Part shown: piece by piece, positions 7,429 to 15,007 of the stretch
Layout: each line of letters opens with the position of its first letter
Position numbering within the stretch: the first letter of the stretch is position 1
Origin: Spirochaetaceae bacterium
GTDB lineage: Bacteria > Spirochaetota > Spirochaetia > Treponematales > Breznakiellaceae
Direction: 5' to 3'
Length of the DNA stretch: 19,183 nt
Assembly: GCA_031267955.1 (NCBI GenBank)
Contig: JAIRYB010000061.1
Span: 1-19,183 of the forward strand
Made by a program: the position numbers and the translations under genes
The notes under the pieces: generated by a model
Told to the model about the DNA's origin: nothing
The model's database searches: none
The model's input: only the letters and a program-made list of their open reading frames with translations

Positions 7429-7575
7429 GAAAAATCCCCTTGCAAGCGTCTGCGAACCAACTGTCAGACGTAACAGCCAATAATAGCGATCATATCGTAA
7501 GCAGCCGTTCAGTCCGCCGCTTGCCAATAAATGCCGCCGGAAGTTCCAGGCCCGGCCGGACGGTTGCGATTGTAA

Positions 7576-7581
7576 ATTATA
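7576..7581 (-). promoter_or_regulatory. Candidate -10 element upstream of the Rrf2 gene
   Basis: A perfect TATAAT is read on the minus strand in a locally AT-rich patch about 150 bp before the rrf2 start. The best -35 at 18-bp spacing (TTTATC) matches only three positions. The long leader between this point and ATG 7428 contains no gene. Assignment is weak. Confidence 0.3.
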
Positions 7582-7667
7582 AAAATAGTAATATATCGGG
7601 ATAAATAATACAATAGATTCCCGGAAAAATAGCAGCATTTTCATATTCCGCACCGGATTCGGGCGCA

Positions 7668-7969
7668 TCCGGCGCTCCGCGCCGGACCGGGCTTTACGCT
7701 TGTATCTTTTTTGCCCCCGGCAAAAAAGGATACCGCTCCAATCCCTTGCGCTGCACTAAAAACGGCATCCATGCCGTTTTTAGTGCTTTGAGTTTTGCTT
7801 CGCAAAACTCATGGATCAATCGCAGCCGGCATCCTGCCGGCCCGGCTGCGCCGGAAACCGGTGTCCCTGCCGCTTTTAGTGCTTTGAGTTTTGCTTCGCA
7901 AAACTCATGGATCAATCGCAGCCGGCGTCCTGCCGGCCCGGCTGCGCCGGAAACCGGCGTCCCTGCCGC
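7668..7969. repeat. Hairpin-chain intergenic element
   Basis: Consecutive perfect inverted repeats occur at 7668-7686 (8-bp arms, TCC loop), 7707-7727 (9-bp arms, CCC loop), 7753-7786 (16-bp arms GCACTAAAAACGGCAT with a CC centre), 7790-7810 (GAGTTTTGC, TTC loop), 7825-7841 (GCCGGCA, TCC loop) and 7842-7854 (CCGGC, TGC loop). The last three recur at 7886-7906, 7921-7937 and 7938-7950. Nearly every loop is three bases long. This resembles REP/BIME-type extragenic elements more than protein coding, but the family is not one I can name. Confidence 0.75.
7778..7969. repeat. Tandem duplication of a 96-bp unit (two copies)
   Basis: Copy 1 is 7778-7873 and copy 2 is 7874-7969. They differ at only two positions by eye: GCCGGCATCC versus GCCGGCGTCC, and CCGGTGTCCC versus CCGGCGTCCC. 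Near-identity implies a recent duplication or ongoing homogenisation. The unit length is 32 codons, so one minus frame stays open through it by chance of periodicity. Confidence 0.9.
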
Positions 7970-8127
7970 CGCCAGCCGGACAAGCGCCTGGAACCGGACC
8001 CAGCGCCGGCAGAGCGACCGGCATTGTCCTAAAAATACGCCCGGGCCTTCTCCCCGAACATTGCTCATTGCCCTGGGGTCTTCCCCTTCACTTTTTTTCG
8101 ATTGAAAGGTAGGATAAAAGGGCCGTT

Positions 8128-8907
8128 ATGCAGGATTATTACAGCCTTTTGGGAATAAACCATAACGCCTCTCAAGCGGATATCAAGAAAGCTTTCCGCG
8201 AAAAGGCCAAGCGGCTTCACCCGGATATCGCCGGGTCCGGCGCCGCCGACGCCATGAGGAAGCTCCTCAGCGCCTACGAAGTCCTCTCGAATGAGGGGCG
8301 GCGGGGTGAATACGACCGGGCCTACAACCGCTTTGTCAGGGGGGAGAGTTTCGACTACCGGCGTTATCTTGCGGAAGATCCGGACGATCCGGGGCGGCAG
8401 GCAAAGCTTGTTTTTTTCGATTTGCTCCATCTGGAAGAGGATTCGGCCCTTTCCATCTGGCGCAGGCACGGGGGCCTTGGCTTTGCCATGGAGAAGTACC
8501 TGGACCGGGAGGACTGGCTGGACTGTTCTTTTATCCTCTCCGAAGAGCTGTCGAAACGGGGGGATTACTACGAGGCCTTTATCCTGCTTACGGATATTAT
8601 CAGGGAGGAAAGGAGGAAGCCCTATTTCCGGCATTATACCGAGGAAATCGAAAATACCCTCAAGGAATTGGCGCGGCTCCGCCTGAAAGCCGCCGTGGAC
8701 AGCGAGACTTTTATCGACTGTATGGAAATACTTTTGGAACTGGGCTTCCCCCCCAGGGACGAGGCGCGGTGGATGCGTTCCATGTCGGAAGCCCTGATCC
8801 GCCTGGGGGAGATAAAGGACGCCGAGGCGGTTTTCCGGGAAGCCCTGAGGAGGGACCCGGCCCTGCCCAATGTAACGCAGCTCAGGCGCAAACTGAATGT
8901 GGGGTAG
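8128..8907 (+). CDS. J-domain protein with TPR-like C-terminus
   Basis: 259 residues. Residues 1-65 are a J domain: YYSLLGINHNASQADIKKAF, the invariant His31-Pro32-Asp33 that stimulates Hsp70 (DnaK) ATPase, and a final helix AYEVLSNEGRRGEYDRAY. It lacks the Gly/Phe, zinc-finger and substrate domains of DnaJ itself, so it is a specialised class C co-chaperone. The C-terminal half has paired amphipathic helices; the last (ALIRLGEIKDAEAVFREALRRDP) is a clear tetratricopeptide-type unit, suggesting it docks a partner protein. It is the first gene of a plus-strand cluster with map (6-bp gap) and htrA. From memory, T. pallidum has a similar dnaJ-like/map/htrA order. The ATG is preceded by only a weak AAAAGGG. 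Confidence 0.9.
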   Translation: MQDYYSLLGINHNASQADIKKAFREKAKRLHPDIAGSGAADAMRKLLSAYEVLSNEGRRGEYDRAYNRFVRGESFDYRRYLAEDPDDPGRQAKLVFFDLLHLEEDSALSIWRRHGGLGFAMEKYLDREDWLDCSFILSEELSKRGDYYEAFILLTDIIREERRKPYFRHYTEEIENTLKELARLRLKAAVDSETFIDCMEILLELGFPPRDEARWMRSMSEALIRLGEIKDAEAVFREALRRDPALPNVTQLRRKLNVG

Positions 8908-8913
8908 CCGTTT

Positions 8914-9666
8914 ATGATCCGCCTAAAGAACGAAAAACAGATCGCCGGGATAAGGGAATCCTGCCAGGCTCTCCGCGCCATGTTTGACGAAATGGTGCCG
9001 CTGGTCAAACCCGGCGTGGAAACCGCCGAGATTGACAGGTGGGTCCGGAACTGGATAGCCAGGGCCGGGGGGAAGCCGGCGTTTTTTGGATACGGGCCCA
9101 GGGAGAGCCCTTTCCCGGGCGCTATCTGCATCTCCATTAACGACGAAGTGATCCACGGCATTCCCTCGAAACGGAGGATCGCCGGCGGGGATCTGGTTTC
9201 CCTGGACTGCGGCATCGATCTGGGGGGCTTTATCAGCGACAAATCGGTGACTGTGGAGGTGGGGGAGGTAAGCGCGGACGCCCATGCCCTGAACCAGACA
9301 GCCAGGGAATGCCTTTACCGGGGCATAGGCGCCGCCAAATGCGGCGACCGGCTTTTGCAGATCGCCCGGGCGGTACATGCCCACGCCGTTTCCCGCGGCT
9401 ACGGGGTGGTAAAGCAGTTCTGCGGCCACGGGGTAGGGCTCGCGGTCCACGAAGACCCCCAGGTACCCAACCACCCCCACGGCCCCAATCCCCGGATGGC
9501 CGGGGGCATGGTCATCGCCATTGAGCCCATGATCAACATGGGTACGGGAGATGTCGAGATCCTTGATGACAACTGGACGGTAGTCACCGCGGACGGCAGG
9601 CTTTCCAGCCATTGGGAACATACTATCGCCATTTTTCCCGATCATACGGAAATTCTTACGGAATGA
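8914..9666 (+). CDS. map: Type I methionine aminopeptidase
   Basis: 250 residues. This cytoplasmic metalloenzyme removes the initiator methionine from nascent proteins after deformylation. The five metal ligands of the pita-bread fold are present: Asp98 and Asp109 in SLDCGIDLGGFISD, His172 in GHGVG, Glu204 in IEPM and Glu235 in HWEH; the substrate histidine is His81 in VIHG. There is no N-terminal zinc-finger extension, so it is the short bacterial form (type Ia). It begins 6 bp after the J-domain gene, with TGGGG upstream of the ATG, and is presumably co-transcribed with it. Confidence 0.97.
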   Translation: MIRLKNEKQIAGIRESCQALRAMFDEMVPLVKPGVETAEIDRWVRNWIARAGGKPAFFGYGPRESPFPGAICISINDEVIHGIPSKRRIAGGDLVSLDCGIDLGGFISDKSVTVEVGEVSADAHALNQTARECLYRGIGAAKCGDRLLQIARAVHAHAVSRGYGVVKQFCGHGVGLAVHEDPQVPNHPHGPNPRMAGGMVIAIEPMINMGTGDVEILDDNWTVVTADGRLSSHWEHTIAIFPDHTEILTE

Positions 9667-9788
9667 ATCTTCCCTGTAACCAAATTTTATGCTAATAGGT
9701 TATTTATATGAAAGCACTACCGGCAGGTTTACGATCCGCCGCCCGCAGTGCCTGTTTTTCCGTTAAAATCAGAGTAGGAGCAAAAACG

Positions 9789-11291
9789 ATGAATTTTACC
9801 GAAAAATTGTCTTCCAAAAATTTTTTTATCTTCAATCTGGTACTTATCGGCGTTATCATAGGGTTCTCCGTGGCCTTTCTGTCCTTTTCCTGTTCTTCCC
9901 CCCAGGCGAAAAAAATCGCCCAGGCCGAGGAAAACCAGGTGGCCATCCCGGGTTCCGCGCTGTACATTGCCGAAAGCCTTCAGACCGCGTTCCGGGCCGT
10001 GGCAGACAAGGTGCTGCCTTCTGTCGTGGAAATAAAAACCGTCTCCGTGCAGCGGAGGCAGGCGCCCAGCTTTAACGGGATTCCCTGGGAATTCTTCTTC
10101 GGCCCCCAGGAAAACTCCCCCAACCGCAGGGAAGAACGCGAGTACCGGACCCAGGGCCTGGGGTCCGGGATCATAGTCCGCCAGGCCGGCGGCCAGTACT
10201 ACGTGATGACCAACCACCATGTGGTGAACGAAACTACCGAAATTATCGTGGTTACCCACGACGGCAAGGAATACGCCGCGGAAGTTGTCGGCAAGGACGA
10301 CCGCAAGGATCTGGCGATGATCTCCTTCAAGACAGCCGAATCCTACCCGCTCGCGGTGCTGGGCGATTCCGAAACCCTTAGGGTCGGGGACTGGTCCATC
10401 GCGGTGGGGAGTCCCCTGGGCCTTATGGCTACGGTAACCATGGGTATTATAAGCGCGGTAGGCCGCACCGGGGGGCCTGCGGGAAATATCAACGATTTTA
10501 TCCAGACGGACGCCTCGATAAACCAGGGGAATTCCGGGGGCGCGCTGGTAAATATACGGGGAGAGGTAGTGGGGATCAACACCTGGATAGCCAGCAATAA
10601 CGGCGGAGGTTCCGTGGGCCTGGGATTCGCCATCCCCATCAACAACGCCAAGCGTTCCATCGACGAATTTATCGACAAGGGCGAGATCAGTTACGGCTGG
10701 CTTGGGGTTTCGCTTGTTGACCCGGAAAGGGAAATGCTCCAGAGCCTGGGGCTTACGGGCAGGCGGGGCGCGCTGGCCTCCATGGTGTTCCTGGATTCGC
10801 CCGCCGCGAAGGGCGGCATACAGAGCGGCGATTTTATCACCCACCTCAACGGCCGCGAGATGCGGGGGTCGAGCTCGCTGACACTGGCGGTAGGGGATCT
10901 GCGCCCCGGAGAACGCGCCCGCTTTACGGTAGTCCGCGACGGCGCGGTACAGGACTTTACAATAACGATTGAAGCGAGGACCAACGAGGTCGCCGCCGAT
11001 AACAAGAGGCTGTGGCCCGGGGTTCTCGCCGTCCCCCTTACCGACAGCATCCGTGAAACTCTCAAGCTGGACAAAGACGCCCAGGGGGTTATCGCCGCTT
11101 CTATTATCAACGAAAGCCCCGCGGCGGTTATCGGCCTCCAGAGGGAAGACCGGATCGTCGCCATCAACGGCGAAGCCGTCCGGGATCTGGCCTCGTTCTA
11201 CCGGCTGCTCAGGGAGAAGGCGGGAAAAGAACTCTGGTTCGAGGGTATCCGCGGATCTTCCACGCTTGAAACGCTGAAGTTCAAACGCTAA
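9789..11291 (+). CDS. HtrA/DegP-like periplasmic serine protease with two PDZ domains
   Basis: 500 residues from ATG 9789, picked because TAGGAG lies 8 bases upstream; the frame is open to 9708 but that extension has no ribosome site. Residues 12-34 are a membrane anchor or signal sequence, followed by a Cys35 in FLSFSCSS, which is not a standard lipobox. The trypsin-like domain has the full catalytic triad: His144 in TNHHVV, Asp174 in RKDLA and Ser249 in QGNSGGAL. PDZ1 (about 303-386, YGWLGVSLV) and PDZ2 (about 409-489) follow, the DegP/DegQ/MucD arrangement. It degrades or refolds damaged envelope proteins. It lies 122 bp after map; I found no convincing promoter in that gap. Confidence 0.95.
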   Translation: MNFTEKLSSKNFFIFNLVLIGVIIGFSVAFLSFSCSSPQAKKIAQAEENQVAIPGSALYIAESLQTAFRAVADKVLPSVVEIKTVSVQRRQAPSFNGIPWEFFFGPQENSPNRREEREYRTQGLGSGIIVRQAGGQYYVMTNHHVVNETTEIIVVTHDGKEYAAEVVGKDDRKDLAMISFKTAESYPLAVLGDSETLRVGDWSIAVGSPLGLMATVTMGIISAVGRTGGPAGNINDFIQTDASINQGNSGGALVNIRGEVVGINTWIASNNGGGSVGLGFAIPINNAKRSIDEFIDKGEISYGWLGVSLVDPEREMLQSLGLTGRRGALASMVFLDSPAAKGGIQSGDFITHLNGREMRGSSSLTLAVGDLRPGERARFTVVRDGAVQDFTITIEARTNEVAADNKRLWPGVLAVPLTDSIRETLKLDKDAQGVIAASIINESPAAVIGLQREDRIVAINGEAVRDLASFYRLLREKAGKELWFEGIRGSSTLETLKFKR

Positions 11292-11336
11292 AAGAGATTC
11301 GGGGAGCAGTAAAACTACTCGGCCGCCTGTTTAAAA

Positions 11337-11444
11337 CGCCGTCCGGCGCCGGGGGCGTTGCGGGGGTGTCCCCCGCAGAGGGGGGAAGCCCGCGACGCCA
11401 GACGCGGAGCGTCTGCGTGCGGGCTGGGGGGGAGGCTTCCCCCC
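11337..11444. repeat. Hairpin-rich intergenic element between htrA and the M18 aminopeptidase gene
   Basis: An outer 11-bp stem pairs 11380-11390 (GGGGGGAAGCC) with 11434-11444 (GGCTTCCCCCC). Inside it is a 7-bp hairpin CAGACGC-GGA-GCGTCTG (11399-11415). Just before it is GCGGGGG-TGT-CCCCCGC (11360-11376). The inner hairpins again have three-base loops, as in the element at 7668-7969. It could act in mRNA stability or termination of htrA transcripts, or be a dispersed repeat; no T tract follows. Confidence 0.7.
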
Positions 11445-11482
11445 CGGATAAATAAAAATTAAAGGGATACGGAGTGTTATTG

Positions 11483-12943
11483 ATGGGAAGCGCGGGCGAG
11501 GAACAGGAAAAAAAGACTGAAGGGCAGATACTGTCGGAAAAATTATTTTCCAGCAGGAAAAATAGCTGGGATAGTTTCAGCGCCGGGGACGAGGAAGAGA
11601 TCGCGCGTTTTGCCGAAGAGTACAAACAGTTTCTGGACAGGGGGAAGACGGAAAGGGAATTTACCGCCGCTTCCCTTGATCTGCTGCGGAAGGCGGGCTT
11701 TGCCGATATTGAGGCAAGGCTTGACGGGGGCGGGAATTTCAGGCCGGGCGACAGGCTGTACCAGGCAAACCGGGGCAAGTCCCTTATCTGCGCGGTAATC
11801 GGGAAAGAGCCGGCTGTTGCGGGCGTGAATATTCTGGGCGCCCATGTGGATTCGCCGCGCATCGATCTTAAGTCCAATCCCCTTTATGAAGAATCGGAAC
11901 TGGCGCTTCTTGACACCCAGTATTACGGCGGCATCAAGAACTACCAGTGGGCCGCGATACCGCTTGCGGTGCACGGCGTGGTGATTCGGGAAGACGGCGC
12001 GAAAGTAGAAATAACAATCGGCGAGGACGAGGGGGACCCGGTATTTACCATTACGGATTTGCTGCCGCACCTTGCCCGCGAACAGATGCAGAAAAAGGCG
12101 TCGGAGGCTGTCGCCGGGGAAGATCTCAATATTCTGGCGGGGTCAAAGCCGTATAAAGACAGCAAAGCCAAAGACAAAGTAAAACTCAACCTGCTTTCGA
12201 TCCTCAACAAGAAGTACGGCATAGTGGAACAGGATTTCTGCGGCGCGGAATTTGAATTTGTGCCGGCTTTTAAAGCCCGCGATCTGGGCTTTGACCGGAG
12301 CATGATCGGCGGCTACGGACACGACGACCGCTGCTGCGCGTATCCGGCGATGCGGGCCGTGCTGGACATAGCCGCGGGCGAGGCGCCGGCAAAAACAGCG
12401 GTGGTGGTTTTGACCGACAAGGAAGAAATCGGCTCTGCGGGCAATACCGGCGCGCAGTCGCGGTTCTTCGAAAATTTTATCGCCTATATTCTGTCAAAAT
12501 CCGGCGGGCAGTACTCCGATCTGGCGCTGCGCCGGGCGCTGGATAATTCGAGCATGCTTTCCGCCGACGTGAACAGCGCTTTTGATCCAAACTACGACGG
12601 CTTCTATGACAAGAAAAACGCATCCGCTTTTGGCCGGGGCATTGTGCTTACCAAATACACAGGCGGTTCCGGGAAGGGCGGGTGCAGCGAGGCGAACGCG
12701 GAATTTTGCTGCCGGGTCCAGGCTGTTTTAAACCGGAACAATATCCCCTGGCAGACGGGGGACCTGGGCAAGGTTGACAAGGGCGGCGGCGGTACTATCG
12801 CCAAATACGTCGCGAACCTGGGGGTGGAAGTGCTGGACTGCGGCATAGCCGTCCTTTCCATGCACTCGCCCTTCGAGGTGATAAGCAAGGCGGATCTCTA
12901 CACAACCTACCGGGGCTATATGGCTTTCCTGCGGGAGATTTAA
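11483..12943 (+). CDS. M18-family aminopeptidase (aminopeptidase I type)
   Basis: 486 residues. ATG 11483 is chosen because GGAG (11471-11474) lies 8 bases upstream; a GTG at 11474 overlaps that site. Dinuclear-zinc ligands and catalytic residues of the family are all visible: His121 and Asp123 in GAHVDSPRIDL, Asp282 in YGHDDRCCAYP, the Glu314-Glu315 pair in TDKEEIGSAG, Asp362 in LSADVNSAFD and His461 in LSMHSPFE. Such enzymes form large dodecameric cytoplasmic particles that trim N-terminal residues from peptides, often acidic or hydrophobic ones. It follows the hairpin element behind htrA and ends before a strong terminator, so it is probably the last gene of the plus-strand block, with its own expression possible. 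Confidence 0.95.
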   Translation: MGSAGEEQEKKTEGQILSEKLFSSRKNSWDSFSAGDEEEIARFAEEYKQFLDRGKTEREFTAASLDLLRKAGFADIEARLDGGGNFRPGDRLYQANRGKSLICAVIGKEPAVAGVNILGAHVDSPRIDLKSNPLYEESELALLDTQYYGGIKNYQWAAIPLAVHGVVIREDGAKVEITIGEDEGDPVFTITDLLPHLAREQMQKKASEAVAGEDLNILAGSKPYKDSKAKDKVKLNLLSILNKKYGIVEQDFCGAEFEFVPAFKARDLGFDRSMIGGYGHDDRCCAYPAMRAVLDIAAGEAPAKTAVVVLTDKEEIGSAGNTGAQSRFFENFIAYILSKSGGQYSDLALRRALDNSSMLSADVNSAFDPNYDGFYDKKNASAFGRGIVLTKYTGGSGKGGCSEANAEFCCRVQAVLNRNNIPWQTGDLGKVDKGGGGTIAKYVANLGVEVLDCGIAVLSMHSPFEVISKADLYTTYRGYMAFLREI

Positions 12944-12965
12944 GCGCGAAGGCAAACGAAAGCGC

Positions 12966-13006
12966 AAAAGGAGAGACGCCGTTCGGCTGTCTCCCCTTTC
13001 TTTTTT
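12966..13006 (+). terminator. Rho-independent terminator after the M18 aminopeptidase gene
   Basis: AAAGG-A-GAGAC-GCC pairs across a GTTC loop with GGC-T-GTCTC-C-CCTTT (one bulge, one mismatch), followed by TTTCTTTTTT. It lies 22 bp after the stop. On the other strand only four Ts follow the stem, so it may also weakly stop transcripts of the converging lipoprotein gene. Confidence 0.85.
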
Positions 13007-13062
13007 ATGCGCCTTTACGCCTTTAAATAGATTTGCGCCCCCATGGATGCGGGCGGGATTTT

Positions 13063-13902
13063 TTACTGGCTGATACCCAAATAAGCAGCCGCAGCCGCAT
13101 AAGACGTAAACGTCTGGCTGTATTGTTCTTCATTATCATTGTCATAGATTTTAAGACTGAGATTATAGGTGTCAAATAAATCACCTATATCATCAGGGTC
13201 AAATGAGCCATCAACGGGAATAGTTTTATTGTTCACTTTTCCCTGCATTTCCATTACGAATTTAAGCCCCTTGCCTCCCTTTGAAATGCTTACGGCATAT
13301 CCGTCTGTAGCGCTGGATGATATGGCGATCTCTCCCTTTTGGGGATTTATGGAAGTGAGACGCAGTTTGTAATACATGCTTTCGTCAATACCATATTTCC
13401 CTTTGATGGTAGAACCGTTTCGTGTAACATCTTTAAAAACAATCGCAAGTTTAGCCTTGAGGGATACTTCCTGGTAGTCGCCAACCGTGCTACCGGGATT
13501 GTTATCATCGGCGGCAGACGCAGTTGTCTCCCCCTGTACAAATCCGGTTACTTCGGCGCCTTGTAAAAGCGTTGTATCATGGTCGAATATCTCTTCATAC
13601 GGCTCGCTGTAGACACTTCTGGATATACTTCGGGATACTGAATACACGCTATTTTGAAGCGATGATATATCCGATATTCCCGCAATTTCCGTAAATGCGG
13701 TTCCTACCAGGTCTTTTGCTTCTGTTTCATCGGAAACAAAAGTCCCTGTAAATGCCTCTACATCCTGAATGGGCGGCAAAGATAAATTAACCGAAATAGG
13801 ATCGCTTTCACCGCCACCGCTGTCGGTGGGACAGCCAGTAAAAACAAGAGCGAATACCAGCGCCATAACCGGCATTCCCGTAAAAAATATGTTCTTTTTC
13901 AT
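13063..13902 (-). CDS. Putative lipoprotein, function unknown
   Basis: 279 residues from ATG 13902, with a run of six Gs five bases upstream. The N-terminus MKKN, a hydrophobic stretch and VFALVFTGC (Cys24) form a type II signal peptide, so the mature protein should be lipid-anchored in the envelope. The mature region starts with a flexible PTDSGGGESD segment; it includes a Ser/Tyr/Arg-rich stretch VYSVSRSISRSVYSEPYEE and then beta-rich sequence without recognisable motifs. Base composition is clearly lower in GC than the surrounding housekeeping genes. It is probably a Treponema lineage-specific surface protein; no function can be assigned. Confidence 0.85.
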   Translation of the reverse strand: MKKNIFFTGMPVMALVFALVFTGCPTDSGGGESDPISVNLSLPPIQDVEAFTGTFVSDETEAKDLVGTAFTEIAGISDISSLQNSVYSVSRSISRSVYSEPYEEIFDHDTTLLQGAEVTGFVQGETTASAADDNNPGSTVGDYQEVSLKAKLAIVFKDVTRNGSTIKGKYGIDESMYYKLRLTSINPQKGEIAISSSATDGYAVSISKGGKGLKFVMEMQGKVNNKTIPVDGSFDPDDIGDLFDTYNLSLKIYDNDNEEQYSQTFTSYAAAAAYLGISQ

Positions 13903-13926
13903 TTTACCCCCCTTAACTGGTAAAAA

Positions 13927-13932
13927 ATTATA
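13927..13932 (-). promoter_or_regulatory. Candidate -10 element of the lipoprotein gene
   Basis: A perfect TATAAT on the minus strand lies 25 bp before ATG 13902, leaving room for a roughly 20-nt leader that carries the ribosome site. The -35 region is poor (CTGAAG at 18-bp spacing) and falls inside an inverted repeat, as expected for an activated or repressed promoter. Confidence 0.45.
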
Positions 13933-13941
13933 GATGAGACA

Positions 13942-13966
13942 TTCCCAAAACTTCAGTTTTTGGGAA
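13942..13966. repeat. Inverted repeat overlapping the -35 region of the lipoprotein gene
   Basis: TTCCCAAAA (13942-13950) and TTTTGGGAA (13958-13966) are perfect 9-bp arms separated by 7 bases, a 25-bp dyad whose half-sites are centred about 16 bp apart. It ends 10 bp upstream of the TATAAT. Position and symmetry fit an operator for a dimeric regulator, possibly the XRE-type protein nearby, although the dyad differs from the direct repeats before that gene. Confidence 0.45.
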
Positions 13967-14064
13967 AGCTTCTTATAAAACAACATACCCTGCCTGCTCG
14001 CGCCGGGTTGTTGATTTAAAAACCCAAAACATTTTTTTAAACCGTCCGCACGGACTCAGGCCGG

Positions 14065-14721
14065 CTATTTTTTACTGTAAATTTTCCAATTGTACATTTG
14101 CCAGATAAAACCAATCGGCACAGTGGTTCCGTGTTCGTGGAATTCCGGCGTAACCCTAAAGAAAAAACGCATTCCGCCCCTGCCGGGCCTTACAAAATCA
14201 AATCCTATATCGATAGGCAAACCCGCGAAAAAATCCCCCTTTGTATCAATTCCGGCCAGTCCGTCAAATATGCCGGAAATTGGAAAGTTCAAACTCAATC
14301 CTATCCCCGCGTATAACCATTCAAGCTTCGGAATATTAACGTGCGCGGCAATAGGTACTGTTAAACAGAACGGGCTTGCGGCGATATCGGTAAAACTATC
14401 GATATTGTTCAAATCCTGGTCCAATACCAGATATATGTCGGGGTGCAGCAATAATCCGGTACCGACCGAAAGCCAGTTGAAAATATAAAAATCATAGGTC
14501 AGCCCGAAATCAAAGGTAAGGGCATAATTGCCTTTTGGAATACTGCCGCCGCCCGCGGCGCTGAACAAATCCCCGATATTCGGGGTTATGCCCATGCCGT
14601 AATTAAGGCCCAGCAGCATATCAAACGGCTGGTGCTTGTGAATTGCTTCCTGCGCGAAAACCCCTCCCGCAAGCGCGCTTGCGAGAACCAATACCAATAA
14701 TCCTTTTTTTGTCCTTTTCAT
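14065..14721 (-). CDS. Secreted small beta-barrel-like protein, function unknown
   Basis: 218 residues from ATG 14721, with AAGGGG five bases upstream. MKRTKKGLLVLVLASALAGG followed by VFAQEA is a type I signal peptide cleaved after VFA. The mature part has alternating strands and glycine/aromatic content (MLLGLNYGMG, LTFDFGLTYDFYIF, WLSVGTGLLL, WLYAGIGLSLNFP, LPIDIGFDFV, MRFFFRVTPEF), as in eight-stranded outer-membrane or periplasmic barrel families common in treponemes. It ends WKIYSKK, not in an aromatic residue, so classic BAM insertion is uncertain. It lies upstream of the lipoprotein gene on the same strand, separated by 162 bp containing no clear terminator. Confidence 0.8.
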   Translation of the reverse strand: MKRTKKGLLVLVLASALAGGVFAQEAIHKHQPFDMLLGLNYGMGITPNIGDLFSAAGGGSIPKGNYALTFDFGLTYDFYIFNWLSVGTGLLLHPDIYLVLDQDLNNIDSFTDIAASPFCLTVPIAAHVNIPKLEWLYAGIGLSLNFPISGIFDGLAGIDTKGDFFAGLPIDIGFDFVRPGRGGMRFFFRVTPEFHEHGTTVPIGFIWQMYNWKIYSKK

Positions 14722-14912
14722 AAAACCCCTTTGAAATATCGTCCTTTGGCAATACTCCGTCTGTGAAATTTCCCATCCATACCGGACGGGTTTGTATGTG
14801 TTTCCGTAAAAACGGATTGATACCCGATACAAGGCCATCTATGTGTCAAAAAGACACACTTATGGACGTAATTTCCTGAATTACCGCTTGGGAACCGCAA
14901 GATATTACAAGA

Positions 14913-14953
14913 AATGACCATTTAGACAATTATAATGACCATATAAGCAATTA
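14913..14953. promoter_or_regulatory. Two direct repeats, likely operator of the XRE-type regulator
   Basis: AATGACCATTTAGACAATTA (14913-14932) and AATGACCATATAAGCAATTA (14934-14953) match at 17 of 20 positions with start-to-start spacing of 21 bp, two helical turns. They lie in the divergent region between the barrel gene and the regulator, and one contains a TATAAT-like box (14931-14936 spans the junction). Autoregulation by the adjacent protein is the simplest reading. Confidence 0.55.
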
Positions 14954-15007
14954 GTCAAGCAGGAAAAAGTATTTATTATTGCCGAAAAGGTAAATTTCTT
15001 GGAACGC

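Larger units (their letters stand above)
7429..8127. other. Gene-free 700-bp region between divergent rrf2 and dnaJ-like genes
   Basis: No credible gene is present. From 7429 to about 7660 the region holds the rrf2 leader and AT-rich promoter sequence. From 7668 to about 7970 it is a chain of perfect hairpins with two- or three-base loops plus a tandem 96-bp repeat. From 7971 to 8127 nothing stands out except a weak promoter-like pair before the dnaJ-like gene. Confidence 0.7.

Noticed and set aside
7778..7969. Tandem repeats considered as a CRISPR array or integron attC sites.
   Set aside because: There are only two adjacent 96-bp copies without variable spacers, no cas genes, and no RYYYAAC/GTTRRRY ends or integrase.
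7694..8068. Open minus frame of 124 residues with a 32-residue internal repeat (HEFCEAKLKALK units).
   Set aside because: It is produced by the 96-bp tandem repeat, whose length is a multiple of three, and by the hairpin chain. There is no ribosome site, no domain, and the constraint is on inverted repeats rather than codons.
8087..8115. TTCACT-17-TAGGAT promoter-like pair before the dnaJ-like gene.
   Set aside because: Spacing is ideal, but each box matches only four of six positions and the predicted leader would be about six bases, cutting off the weak ribosome site. It is possible but not supportable by eye.
9708..9788. Extension of HtrA by 27 residues to an ATG at 9708.
   Set aside because: ATG 9789 has TAGGAG at ideal spacing and is followed directly by a signal-anchor sequence; the extension would bury that signal and lacks a ribosome site.
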